DNA of 64,000 nucleotides, taken from NCBI RefSeq assembly GCF_900187565.1, contig NZ_FYED01000002.1, forward strand, positions 62,001 through 126,000, written 5' to 3'. Shown in pieces: positions 42,469 to 50,965 of this stretch (position 1 is its first letter; every line of letters starts with the position of its first letter). Both the position numbers and the translations under genes were made by a program. This DNA is from Pseudomonas sp. Irchel 3A7 (GTDB lineage: Bacteria; Pseudomonadota; Gammaproteobacteria; Pseudomonadales; Pseudomonadaceae). Below the pieces are notes generated by a model. It was not told where the DNA came from. It was given only the letters and a program-made list of their open reading frames with translations, and searched no databases.

Positions 42469-43137
42469 TTAAAGGGTGCGCAGGCTGATGAAACCGTCGG
42501 CGTCTACACGGGCAACAACCGAGTCATAACTGCCCAACACGGCATGCCCCGTCTCCATCGGCTGACCATGGGTCGCCGTGACAATCACCAGATCCGCCCC
42601 CGCCGCTTGCGCCGCGAGTATCCCCACCGTGGCGTCTTCGAACACCAGGCAATCCGTTATCTCGACATCCAGCCATCGGGCAGCCAGCCGATAACCGGCC
42701 GGATCAGGCTTGCCGACGCTGACGTCCTCGGCGGTGACCATCACGTCCGGCTCGGGAATTCCGGCGGCGGCCATGCGGCGCAATGCCAGCGTCCTGGGTG
42801 CCGAGGTGACGATGGCCCATTGATGGGCCGGCAGTGACCGGAGAAACCGCGCCGCCCCGACCACCTCTGCAACCCCTTCGACATCCTCGATTTCCGCTGC
42901 GGTGATCCACGCGGCTTCGGCCTCGGCATCGACACCGGGCAAGGCCAGGCGCTGGATGGTATCGATGGCGCGGGCACCGTGGATGGTGGGCAGGAAGGTC
43001 TCGACATCGACACCGTGGCGCATGGCCCAGCGAGTCCAGACGCGCTCGGCGGCGGCAATCGAGGTGAGGATGGTGCCGTCCATGTCGAACAGGAAGGCAC
43101 GGTACGGGAGGTTGTAGATGGCGTCTGGAGTAGACAA
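42469..43137 (-). CDS. HAD-superfamily phosphatase
   Basis: 222 aa. Start chosen as TTG at 43137 because AGGAAGG lies 6 bases before it; an in-frame ATG at 43194 has no ribosome binding site. HAD motif I FLFDMDGTIL, motif II VTSAP, motif III VGKPDPAGY, motif IV VFEDATVG: the beta-phosphoglucomutase/sugar-phosphatase branch. Substrate probably a small sugar phosphate. Close to the receiver gene at 43195 (57-base gap). Confidence 0.88.
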   Translation of the reverse strand: MSTPDAIYNLPYRAFLFDMDGTILTSIAAAERVWTRWAMRHGVDVETFLPTIHGARAIDTIQRLALPGVDAEAEAAWITAAEIEDVEGVAEVVGAARFLRSLPAHQWAIVTSAPRTLALRRMAAAGIPEPDVMVTAEDVSVGKPDPAGYRLAARWLDVEITDCLVFEDATVGILAAQAAGADLVIVTATHGQPMETGHAVLGSYDSVVARVDADGFISLRTL

Positions 43138-43194
43138 AAGGGTCCTTCCTGTCTCAAGGAGATGGCAGATGTCTTGAGGAATGTACACGATCAT

Positions 43195-43599
43195 TCATGT
43201 ACGGCGTGAGTTGAACGCACCATCCACGCAATCGAGCAACTGCCCCAGGGCCCAGGGTTTCTTGATGAACGAGACGTTGTGCCGCACGCCGGAGCTTTGC
43301 GGGGTTTCGTAGCCGGACATGATCATGATCGGTTTGTCCGGCCAGCGATCGCCGAACAGGTTGGCCAGGTCTGCGCCGTTGAGGGTGCCGGGCATGGTGA
43401 TGTCCGTCAGCAATAATCCGACGCCCTGCGCATGACGCTGCAAGTACACCGATGCGGCGTCCGCACTGGTCTGCGGTTCCACCACATAGCCTTCTTCCTG
43501 AAGAATTTCACAGAGAAATTCCAGAATCAGCGGGTCGTCCTCAACCACCAGAATCAACCCGCCATGAAGGTCTCCACCTGCAGTCGGTACTCGACTCAT
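43195..43599 (-). CDS. Stand-alone response regulator receiver protein
   Basis: 134 aa, a lone CheY-like domain. D20-D22 acidic pocket region (VVEDDPLI), phosphoacceptor D66 (LLLTDITMPG), and K in FIKKPW. Start at ATG 43599, preferred over a longer frame. No output domain and no kinase nearby, so it likely takes phosphate from a distant hybrid kinase. Confidence 0.85.
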   Translation of the reverse strand: MSRVPTAGGDLHGGLILVVEDDPLILEFLCEILQEEGYVVEPQTSADAASVYLQRHAQGVGLLLTDITMPGTLNGADLANLFGDRWPDKPIMIMSGYETPQSSGVRHNVSFIKKPWALGQLLDCVDGAFNSRRT

Positions 43600-43712
43600 G
43601 ACCTTGCCGCTCCCTGTATGCCTCAACGATTTCGCGGGCTCTAATCCGCTACCTACAGGTATGAGCAGCGGCATCGACGGAAATTCATTTTTGATACAGG
43701 GAGGCGACGAAA

Positions 43713-45320
43713 TCAGGCGTCCTGCAAGATCAGGTCGGCGCCCTTCTCCGCCACCATCAGCACTGCGGCGTGGGTATTGCCGGAGGTCACGTTAGGGAAA
43801 ATCGACGCATCGACGATGCGCAAACCGTCCAGGCCATGGACCTTGAGGCGCTTGTCCACCACCGAGTTCTGCTCATCGGCCCCCATGGCGCAGGAGCCGC
43901 ACAGGTGATAGATCGAACCGCTGTTTTCGCGGAAGTACTGCAGCATCTGCTCGTCGGTTTCGACCACAGGTCCTGGCAGCACTTCTTCGACGGTGATGCC
44001 CTTGAGCGCCGGCGCGCCCATGATCTTGCGCATCAGGCGGCTGCCCTGGATCACCTCGTCGATGTCCTTCTGGGTACTCAGGTAGTTGGGGTCGATCAGC
44101 GCCGCGTCCCGCGGGTTCTTCGAAGCGATCTCGATGTGCCCGCGACTGGTCGGACGGCAGGGGTTGAAGCACAGCAGGAAGCCTGAATACGGCTCGGGCT
44201 TGAGGCTGGCCTTATTGTTTTTCGGGATCTGGTATGACAGCGGATTGAAGTACAGCTGCAGGTTCGGATTGACCTGTTGCGCATTGCCACGGAAGAAACC
44301 GCCCGCCTGATTGACGCTCATGGCCAGCGCGCCTTTGCGGGTGAACAGATACTTCAGGCCGAGCTTGAACTGGCCGAACAGCGAACTGAGCTGGTCGTTG
44401 AGCGTCGGGATATTGGCTTTGTAGTAATAGCTCGCGCACAGGTGATCCTGCAGGTTCTGCCCCACCGCCGGCAGGTGCTTGACCAGGGGGATGTTGTGCT
44501 TGTTCAGCAGCGCCTGATCGGCGACGCCGGACAGTTGCAGAATCTTCGGCGTGTCGACGGCACCTGCGCAAAGGATCACTTCCTTGTTTGCGGTGAAGGT
44601 GCGTGCCACGCCGTGCTGGGTCACGGAAATTCCGGTCGCCCGGCCGTTATCGAACAGCACGCGATCCACCAGGGCGTAATGCTCGACAGTCAGGTTCGGC
44701 CGGCTCAATGCCGGATGCAGATGGGCAAAGCTGCTGGAACAGCGCTGGCCGTCGCGAGTGTTGACGTCGTAGATCCCCGCGCCCTCGAACGTCGGGCCGT
44801 TGAAATCCTCGCTCAGCGGGTAGCCCAGTTCATCGCAGCCCTTGAGGAACACGTCGCAGATCGGATGGGTCTGGCCCTTCATCGGGGTGATGCTGATCGG
44901 GCCGCTGCCACCGTGGTATTCGCTGTCGCCCAGCGGATGGTTTTCCAGTTTGCGAAAATACGGCAGCACGTCCGAAAAACCCCAGCCGTCGTTGCCGTTG
45001 GCCGCCCAGTCATCGAAATCGTGGGCCTGCCCACGCACGTAGATCATCGCGTTGATCGAACCCGAGCCACCCTGCACTTTGCCGCGCGGGGCGTAGATTT
45101 CACGGTTGCCCAGTTGCTTTTGCGGCTGGCTGTAGTACATCCAGTTGAAGGTGGGGTTGTAATACATTTTGGCGAAGCCGACCGGGATCCTGAACCACAG
45201 GGAACTATCCTTTCCGCCCGCCTCCAGCAGCAACACCGTGTGTTTTCCGGAGGCCGAGAGGCGATTGGCCAGAACGCAGCCTGCGGCGCCAGCGCCAGCG
45301 ATGATGTAGTCGTATGTCAT
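43713..45320 (-). CDS. GMC-family oxidoreductase (choline dehydrogenase-like)
   Basis: 535 aa. FAD motif YIIAGAGAAGCVLANRLS, GMC signature 1 GKVQGGSGSINAMIYVRG, catalytic His in YHLCGSCAMG, C-terminal SGNTHAAVLMVAEKGADLI. Oxidises an alcohol, with quinone or dye as acceptor. Last gene of the minus-strand run; a REP pair separates it from the enolase-superfamily gene. The substrate may be a sugar alcohol given the neighbours. Confidence 0.9.
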   Translation of the reverse strand: MTYDYIIAGAGAAGCVLANRLSASGKHTVLLLEAGGKDSSLWFRIPVGFAKMYYNPTFNWMYYSQPQKQLGNREIYAPRGKVQGGSGSINAMIYVRGQAHDFDDWAANGNDGWGFSDVLPYFRKLENHPLGDSEYHGGSGPISITPMKGQTHPICDVFLKGCDELGYPLSEDFNGPTFEGAGIYDVNTRDGQRCSSSFAHLHPALSRPNLTVEHYALVDRVLFDNGRATGISVTQHGVARTFTANKEVILCAGAVDTPKILQLSGVADQALLNKHNIPLVKHLPAVGQNLQDHLCASYYYKANIPTLNDQLSSLFGQFKLGLKYLFTRKGALAMSVNQAGGFFRGNAQQVNPNLQLYFNPLSYQIPKNNKASLKPEPYSGFLLCFNPCRPTSRGHIEIASKNPRDAALIDPNYLSTQKDIDEVIQGSRLMRKIMGAPALKGITVEEVLPGPVVETDEQMLQYFRENSGSIYHLCGSCAMGADEQNSVVDKRLKVHGLDGLRIVDASIFPNVTSGNTHAAVLMVAEKGADLILQDA

Positions 45321-45377
45321 GCACGGTTACCGCGTAAGTCGTTATTCAAAAAAACGCCCGGTCAAAGGGCAAGTCCC

Positions 45378-45470
45378 TTGTGGGAGCGAGCCTGCTCGCG
45401 AAAGCGGTGTGTCAGTCGACATCAATGCTGAATGTCAGTCCGTCTTCGCGAGCAGGCTCGCTCCCACAGG
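45378..45470. repeat. REP pair (BIME)
   Basis: 93-base inverted pair between GMC and enolase-superfamily genes. Confidence 0.92.
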
Positions 45471-45487
45471 GATTGGCGCCATTTCCA

Positions 45488-46705
45488 TCAGCCCCTGGCC
45501 GGCGATGTGTCTTTGACGTCGGCCGGGGTCGGCGCCATTTGCAGGTGCAGGCGTGAACCCGTGTACGGCGAATGCCTGCGCACCACGTCCATGTTCAGCT
45601 CGACGCCAAGGCCCGGTTCGGTGGACGGAATGATGTAGCCGTCCTCCCACTGCAACGGCTTGGTGAGCACTTCGGCATGGAAACCGCCCCAGGTCATGAT
45701 GCTTTCCTGGATCAGGAAGTTCGGCGTGCAGGTGGCCAGCTGGAAGCTCGCGGCGGCACCGATCGGCCCGTTGTAGAGGTGCGGGGCGATCTGCGCGTAA
45801 TAAGCCTCGGCCATGCTCGCAATCTTCTTCGCTTCCAGCAGACCACCACAGCGGGCGACGTTCATTTGCAGGATCGACGCACCGCCGGCCTGCAACAGCT
45901 TGAAGAATTCGTACTTGGTGGTCAGGCGCTCACCCGTGGCAATCGGGATGCTGGTCTTGGCCGCGACTTGCGCCATGGCGTCTTCCTGGCCCGGCGGTAC
46001 GGGCTCTTCGAACCACAGCGGATCGTACTTCTCAAGGCGCTTGGCCAGACGGATTGCCGAGGACGGCACCATTTGCCCGTGAGTACCGAACAGCAGGTCG
46101 CACTTGTCGCCCACCGCTTCGCGGATCTTGCGGCAGAAAGTTTCGCAGCGCTCCAGCACTTCCAGCGAAATCTGATGCCCGGAGTACGCGGTGTACGGCC
46201 CCGCCGGGTCGAACTTCACGGCGGTGAAGCCTTTGTTCATGTTCTCGATGGCGCATTCGGCGGCCAGGTCCGGGTCATCGTAGTCGTACTCGCCACGGCT
46301 GTTGAGCGGATAGAGGTAGGTATAGGAACGCAGCCGTTCATGGACTTTACCCCCCAACAATTCGTACACAGGTTTGTTCGCGGCCTTGCCGATGATGTCC
46401 CAGCAGGCCATTTCCAGGCCACTGACCACGCCCATCATCGTCAGGTCCGGACGCTGGGTGAAACCGCTGGAATAGGCCTGGCGGAAGAAGCGCTCGATGT
46501 GGTGCGGGTCCTGGTTGAGCAGGTAGCGTTCGAACACGTCTTCGATGATCGGCAGCATGGCTTTCGGGCCGAAGGTCGCGGCGTAGATTTCGCCGACGCC
46601 TTCGATGCCGCAATCGGTCTTGAGCTTGACGAACAGCCAGTACATGCCGCCGATGTGCGGTGGCGGAACGGCAACGATATGGGTTTCAAGGGCGACGATT
46701 TTCAT
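45488..46705 (-). CDS. Enolase-superfamily acid-sugar dehydratase (mandelate racemase group)
   Basis: 405 aa. Capping domain then barrel: TMMGVVSGLEMACWDIIGKA, metal-binding region in CDLLFGTHGQM, WFEEPVPP (E), IATGERLTT (E), and catalytic His in APHLYNGPIG. These match the galactonate/gluconate dehydratase branch. Starts one base after the MFS stop (TGAG ATG), so the two are co-translated. Likely dehydrates an aldonic or uronic acid; exact sugar unknown. Confidence 0.88.
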   Translation of the reverse strand: MKIVALETHIVAVPPPHIGGMYWLFVKLKTDCGIEGVGEIYAATFGPKAMLPIIEDVFERYLLNQDPHHIERFFRQAYSSGFTQRPDLTMMGVVSGLEMACWDIIGKAANKPVYELLGGKVHERLRSYTYLYPLNSRGEYDYDDPDLAAECAIENMNKGFTAVKFDPAGPYTAYSGHQISLEVLERCETFCRKIREAVGDKCDLLFGTHGQMVPSSAIRLAKRLEKYDPLWFEEPVPPGQEDAMAQVAAKTSIPIATGERLTTKYEFFKLLQAGGASILQMNVARCGGLLEAKKIASMAEAYYAQIAPHLYNGPIGAAASFQLATCTPNFLIQESIMTWGGFHAEVLTKPLQWEDGYIIPSTEPGLGVELNMDVVRRHSPYTGSRLHLQMAPTPADVKDTSPARG

Positions 46706-46706
46706 C

Positions 46707-48038
46707 TCAGGCACCTGTCTTCAAAGCTGACTTGTTGAAAGATTGACGATTGATACGGGCGCGCAGGGTCAGGGCCGCGAGGGTCCCGAGCAGGCCGACG
46801 AACGCGATGTAGCCGAAATACAGCTTGTAACCAAAGGCACCGGGGAAATGCTCGGTGAGGTAGCCGTTGATCAACGGAATGAATGCGTCCGGCAGGTAAC
46901 CAACGACCGAGACGATGCCAATAGCGAGCCCGGTGATGCGCAGCGGAATGTTGCAAGTGTCGAGAATCGCCCAGTACAAGCCGCGAATGGCGTAGGTCAT
47001 CAGGCCAATGAAAATCACTGTAGCGATCAGCAGGCCCATGCTGCCCAGTGCCGGGAACACGATCAGGCCGACCATCGCCAGGGTCGCCAGGAACAGCGCG
47101 ACGATCAGCACCGAAATGTTGGAGAACTTGTCCCCCAGCCAGCCACCGCCGATGCCGCCGATGGGGCGCATCCACAATTTGATGGTGGTGATGGTGCCGG
47201 CCATGACCGCGGTCATGCCGCCGCCCTGCAGGTAGTCGGAGAAGCTGTAGGTGGCCCAGAAGATGTGATAGCCGCAGAACACAATGGCGGTGACCAGCCA
47301 CAGTTCAGGAATTTTCACCAGTGTCGCCAGGTCGCTGAGCAGGTTGAACTTGCCCTTCTCCACCGGCGCCGTTTCTTCCATCGACTTAGGATCTCTGATC
47401 AGCACCAGCACGCAGCCGATGGCGATACAGGTAAAGGCATACAGGTAGACGACATGCTTGAAGCCTTCGGCCGCCGACTCGCCACGGGTTTCGGTGGCGA
47501 AGGCAAACAGCCCCAGGGCGACCGTCGCCAGCAAGGCTTCCACCAGACCGCGACCGCCATCGAGGATGCCGAAAAAACGGCCCTGTTCAGTATGGTGGGC
47601 GATCATCTTCACCCGCTTGAGTACCGAGGCCCAGAAGGTCAAACCGGTGGTCAGACCCCAGCAGCCGAAGATGATCATCAGCCCGGTCATCGATGGCGCG
47701 GTGGAGTACCACAGGCCCAGGACACCGGTCGCCACCAGCGAAAAGAAAATCAGGAAACGCGGGGCGATACGGTCGGCCAGCCAGCCGCTCGGCAAATAAC
47801 TCAGGAGGAAAATCGTACCGAGCATCGAGTACAGATAACCCAGCTCGCTGTGGTTGATCTGGAACACTTCGAGCATGGTGGTCTGGTAGACCTGACGCAG
47901 GTACAGGATCGGGTAGATCGCACCGGCGGCCAGCACCAGCAGCATCAGTTGAAAATAGCGACTTCCCTTGTCGCTGTGGCTTTTCGAAGCCGCGTTGGAA
48001 CCCTGAACAGCGGCAGCAGTGGATGCGTGCTTGGACAT
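46707..48038 (-). CDS. MFS transporter
   Basis: 443 aa from ATG 48038 with AGAGG upstream; the frame upstream reads the leader. Twelve predicted membrane spans; YLPSGWLADRIAPRF and PIGGIGGGWLGDKFS give the two MFS loop motifs. The N-terminus (about 25 residues) is hydrophilic. Together with the dehydratase downstream and aldehyde dehydrogenase upstream it forms a sugar-acid uptake and catabolism operon. The leader has AATAACAA. Confidence 0.88.
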   Translation of the reverse strand: MSKHASTAAAVQGSNAASKSHSDKGSRYFQLMLLVLAAGAIYPILYLRQVYQTTMLEVFQINHSELGYLYSMLGTIFLLSYLPSGWLADRIAPRFLIFFSLVATGVLGLWYSTAPSMTGLMIIFGCWGLTTGLTFWASVLKRVKMIAHHTEQGRFFGILDGGRGLVEALLATVALGLFAFATETRGESAAEGFKHVVYLYAFTCIAIGCVLVLIRDPKSMEETAPVEKGKFNLLSDLATLVKIPELWLVTAIVFCGYHIFWATYSFSDYLQGGGMTAVMAGTITTIKLWMRPIGGIGGGWLGDKFSNISVLIVALFLATLAMVGLIVFPALGSMGLLIATVIFIGLMTYAIRGLYWAILDTCNIPLRITGLAIGIVSVVGYLPDAFIPLINGYLTEHFPGAFGYKLYFGYIAFVGLLGTLAALTLRARINRQSFNKSALKTGA

Positions 48039-48077
48039 TGAGTAGACCTCTGGCGCCCGGTGTCCGGGCGCTCGGAT

Positions 48078-48090
48078 AATTGTTGTTATT
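48078..48090 (-). promoter_or_regulatory. Hfq/Crc-like motif upstream of MFS
   Basis: Minus strand AATAACAACAATT, 40 bases before the ATG at 48038. Contains two overlapping AAYAAYAA matches. Confidence 0.5.
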
Positions 48091-48098
48091 AGAGGAGC

Positions 48099-48177
48099 AG
48101 CTGCAAGCTTCAAGCGGCAAGCCAGAGCTGCTCACCGATCGCTTTAACTTGCAGCTTGAAGCTTGAAGCTTGTAGCT
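48099..48177. repeat. Inverted repeat AGCTGCAAGCTTCAAGC class
   Basis: 48099-48115 is complementary to 48161-48177 at 16 of 17 positions; a pseudomonad intergenic hairpin distinct from the REPs. Between ALDH and MFS. Confidence 0.75.
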
Positions 48178-48183
48178 GCCGTC

Positions 48184-49614
48184 TTAGTACTTCATGACGA
48201 CCAGTCGCGTCTGGGTGAATTCGAGCATGCCGTGCTTGCCGTCGTCGCCGCCCAGGCCCGAGCGTTTCCAGCCGGCGTGGAAGCCCTGATACGGATCGGC
48301 CGGGGTGCGATTGACGTACAGTTCACCGGCCTCGATGGTGCCGGCGACTTTCATCGTGGTGCGGTAGTTCTCGGTGTAGAGCACCGAAGACAGGCCGAAC
48401 TGGTGATCGTTGGCCATGGCCAGGGCTTCGTCGATGTCGCGGTACTTGAGCACCGGCAGCACCGGGCCGAAGATTTCTTCCTGGATAATTTCCATGTCCT
48501 GGCGGCAACCGCTGAGCAAGGTCGGCGGATAGAAATGGCCTTTGCCCTGCGGAATGAAACCGCCGGTTTCCAGCACCGCACCGTCGGCAATGGCCCGCTC
48601 GACCATAGCGTGGATGTTCTGCTGCGAACTGGCGTTGACCAATGGCCCCATGAAGGCCGGATCCACGGCGCGATCGCCGAATTCCACGGCGCTGATTTTT
48701 TCTTTCAGCAGGCCGAGGAATTTTTCATAAACGCTTTCCTGCACGTAGACCCGCTCCACCGCCGTGCACAACTGGCCGCAGTGGGTGGTCTTGGAGGCCA
48801 CGATTGCAGTGGCCGCAGCTTCAAGATCGGCATCAGCTTCGATGATCGCCGGCGTCTTGCCGCCCAATTCCAGCGATGGCTTGGCGATGTTGGCCTTGCA
48901 GTAGTCGAGGACGATACGCCCGGCGTTGACGCTGCCGGTCAGGGTGATCAAGCCCACGGCCTTGTGGGTGCAAACAGCGGCAGCGGTGGCGTGGTCCATG
49001 GTCAGGATGTTGATCACGCCCGCTGGCATTGCGGATTGCTGCACCGCCTTGGCGATCTCAAAGGCCGAGATTGGCGTGTTGTTGCTTGGACGCACGACCA
49101 CGGTGTTGCCGGCAATCAGCGCCGGGGCGATTTTGCGCAACAGGGTGTAGACCGGGTAATTGAACGGGATCAGGCAGGCGACCACGCCAATCGGCTCGCG
49201 GTGAAGGAACAGGTTTTCATCCGGCGTGTCGCTGGGAATGATCTCGCCTTCGATGCGCCGCGCCCATTCGGCGTGGTAGCGGGTGATCTGCGCCGCGTAA
49301 CGGGCTTCGTTACTGGCGTCGGCCAGGCTCTTGCCGGACTCGGCGGCCAGGGCTTCACCAATGCTTTCGGCGCGGGTATCAAGGGCATCGGCGAAGGCAC
49401 GCAGGTGTTCGGCGCGCTCGATGCTGGTGAGTTTGCCCCAGGCTTTCTGCGCGGCGGCGGCGGCCTCCACGGCGAAAGTGGCTTCATCGGCGGTGGCGGC
49501 AGAGACCTCGCCGACCCGTTCTTCGGTCGCCGGGTCGTAGACCGCGATCAGCGCAGCGCTGGCCGGCTCAATGAATTGCCCGTTAACAAAGTTTCGCTCG
49601 AGTCGCATGTGCAT
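48184..49614 (-). CDS. Aldehyde dehydrogenase (AldA/lactaldehyde-like)
   Basis: 476 aa (ATG 49614; an alternative ATG at 49608 has no better signal). PFNYPVYTLLRKIAPALIAGN, LELGGKTPAIIE (general-base Glu), catalytic Cys in HCGQLCTAVERV, EEIFGPVLPV. The GQLCTA context is seen in glycolaldehyde/lactaldehyde and 2-keto-acid semialdehyde oxidisers. First gene of the operon with the MFS and dehydratase; a palindrome at 49691 lies upstream. Confidence 0.9.
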   Translation of the reverse strand: MHMRLERNFVNGQFIEPASAALIAVYDPATEERVGEVSAATADEATFAVEAAAAAQKAWGKLTSIERAEHLRAFADALDTRAESIGEALAAESGKSLADASNEARYAAQITRYHAEWARRIEGEIIPSDTPDENLFLHREPIGVVACLIPFNYPVYTLLRKIAPALIAGNTVVVRPSNNTPISAFEIAKAVQQSAMPAGVINILTMDHATAAAVCTHKAVGLITLTGSVNAGRIVLDYCKANIAKPSLELGGKTPAIIEADADLEAAATAIVASKTTHCGQLCTAVERVYVQESVYEKFLGLLKEKISAVEFGDRAVDPAFMGPLVNASSQQNIHAMVERAIADGAVLETGGFIPQGKGHFYPPTLLSGCRQDMEIIQEEIFGPVLPVLKYRDIDEALAMANDHQFGLSSVLYTENYRTTMKVAGTIEAGELYVNRTPADPYQGFHAGWKRSGLGGDDGKHGMLEFTQTRLVVMKY

Positions 49615-49620
49615 CGCCCA

Positions 49621-49635
49621 TCGTTGTTTTTATCC
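49621..49635 (-). promoter_or_regulatory. Hfq/Crc-like motif in ALDH leader
   Basis: Minus strand AAAAACAACGA (AAnAAnAA) about 10 bases before the ATG. Confidence 0.4.
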
Positions 49636-49690
49636 AGTGCGAGCAGTCTTGGCATCCGAGGCTCGTTGGACAAACGATTTATTGAGCGAT

Positions 49691-49715
49691 GTAACATTCG
49701 AAAAACGCATGTTAC
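49691..49715. promoter_or_regulatory. Palindrome GTAACAT-N11-ATGTTAC
   Basis: Perfect 7-bp arms with T-N11-A spacing, 77 bases before the ALDH ATG: a LysR-type operator candidate for the sugar-acid operon. Confidence 0.55.
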
Positions 49716-49735
49716 CCCTCAAACGATGGAATCCC

Positions 49736-49828
49736 TTGTGGGAGCGAGCCTGCTCGCGAAGGTGTAGTGTCAGTCTATGTTTTTTTGACAGACACACCGC
49801 CTTCGCGAGCAGGCTCGCTCCCACAGGG
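49736..49828. repeat. REP pair (BIME)
   Basis: 93-base inverted pair between the LysR gene and the ALDH promoter. Confidence 0.92.
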
Positions 49829-49850
49829 GTCCACAGGGGTTTTGTGGTGG

Positions 49851-50780
49851 TCAGGAAGCTGCGGTCGAGGGCTCCAGCTGTCGCTGCGCCAGCCAGATCT
49901 CTTCCTGCAACCACTGGCTGAACACCTGCAGTTGCGGCAGCGATTGCTCGGGGCGGGTCACCAGCCAGTACGACTGATGGCCTTCGACATGCACGTTGAG
50001 TACCTGGGTCAGCTGCCCGCTGGCCAGCTCCGGGGCGACCATGTGCCAGTCGGCGATGGTGATACCCAGCCCATCAACCGCCGCGCGGATCGCCAGGTCG
50101 AGCAAGTCGAATTCATAGCCACCCTGGGTATCGACACCACTGATGCGCGCCGCGTCCAGCCAGTGTTTCCAGGTCAGGTAGCGCTGGTCTTCCCGGGCCA
50201 GCACATGCAGCAGCGTCAGGCGATTGAGATCGATGCCCTGCTCGGTCCATTCCCGCGCATACAAGGTCGGCGCGCACACCGCGATATGCCGTTCCTGGAA
50301 CAGCAGCGAACTGTCCAGGCCGTCCCATTCGCCGTTGCCGAAACGGATCGCGCAGTCCAGGGTGCTGGTTTCCGCCAGGCTGTCCGGCAGGCGCGTGGTA
50401 ATACTCAGCTCCAGCTCCGGATGCTTTTCGCGCAGGCGCCCCAGGCGCGGCATCAGCCAACGGTTGGTGAAGGTCGGCGGCGCGTTGATGTGCAGGCGGT
50501 TGGCGTGGGATTTCTGCTGGATGCTGCGCACCGTCAACTCGATCTTGTCGAACGACTGGTGCAACGCCCGCAGCAGCACCCGGCCGGCGCTGGTCAGTTC
50601 CAGGTGATGGTGACGGCGTTCCAGCAGGCTCTCGTCAAGTTGCTCCTCCAGCTGACGCACCTGGCGGCTGACCGCGCTCTGGGTCACGTTCAACAACTCC
50701 GCGGCGCGGGTAAAGCTGCCCGTGCTGCCGGCCACTTCAAAGGCTTTCAGCGCATTGAGGCCGGGCATTTTGCGTTTCAT
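49851..50780 (-). CDS. LysR-family regulator (GcvA-like)
   Basis: 309 aa. HTH PGLNALKAFEVAGSTGSFTRAAELLNVTQSAVSRQVRQLEEQL-type segment in residues 6-48 (recognition helix QSAVSRQ). GcvA-type effector domain. Precedes the ALDH operon on the same strand and is divergent from the porin at 50966, so it may regulate either. Its own promoter region has a nested inverted repeat at 50869. Confidence 0.9.
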   Translation of the reverse strand: MKRKMPGLNALKAFEVAGSTGSFTRAAELLNVTQSAVSRQVRQLEEQLDESLLERRHHHLELTSAGRVLLRALHQSFDKIELTVRSIQQKSHANRLHINAPPTFTNRWLMPRLGRLREKHPELELSITTRLPDSLAETSTLDCAIRFGNGEWDGLDSSLLFQERHIAVCAPTLYAREWTEQGIDLNRLTLLHVLAREDQRYLTWKHWLDAARISGVDTQGGYEFDLLDLAIRAAVDGLGITIADWHMVAPELASGQLTQVLNVHVEGHQSYWLVTRPEQSLPQLQVFSQWLQEEIWLAQRQLEPSTAAS

Positions 50781-50868
50781 GAAAGGCTCTCGGGGTTCGG
50801 TGACAGGGCGCCAAGGATCCCACGGCAGCGGTACATTGTCCTACAGGATTTTTTCAGTAACATGCATT

Positions 50869-50908
50869 CGATGAAGGTTTCTCTCGATTTTTAATCGTTT
50901 GTTCATCG
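50869..50908. promoter_or_regulatory. Nested inverted repeat in LysR/porin divergent promoter
   Basis: CGATGAA 50869-50875 pairs with TTCATCG 50902-50908; inside, CGATT-TTT-AATCG at 50885-50897. Possible LysR operator. Confidence 0.4.
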
Positions 50909-50943
50909 CACCACGGATCGCAAGACTGGCCGGCATCTCACAT

Positions 50944-50956
50944 AAAAATAACCGAG
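50944..50956 (+). promoter_or_regulatory. Hfq/Crc-like motif before porin
   Basis: AAAAATAACCGAG (AAnAAnAA) 9-21 bases before the ATG at 50966. Confidence 0.4.
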
Positions 50957-50965
50957 AACTGCCAC

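Noticed and set aside
48163..49767. 534-aa plus-strand ORF
   Set aside because: Antisense to an aldehyde dehydrogenase with all catalytic motifs.
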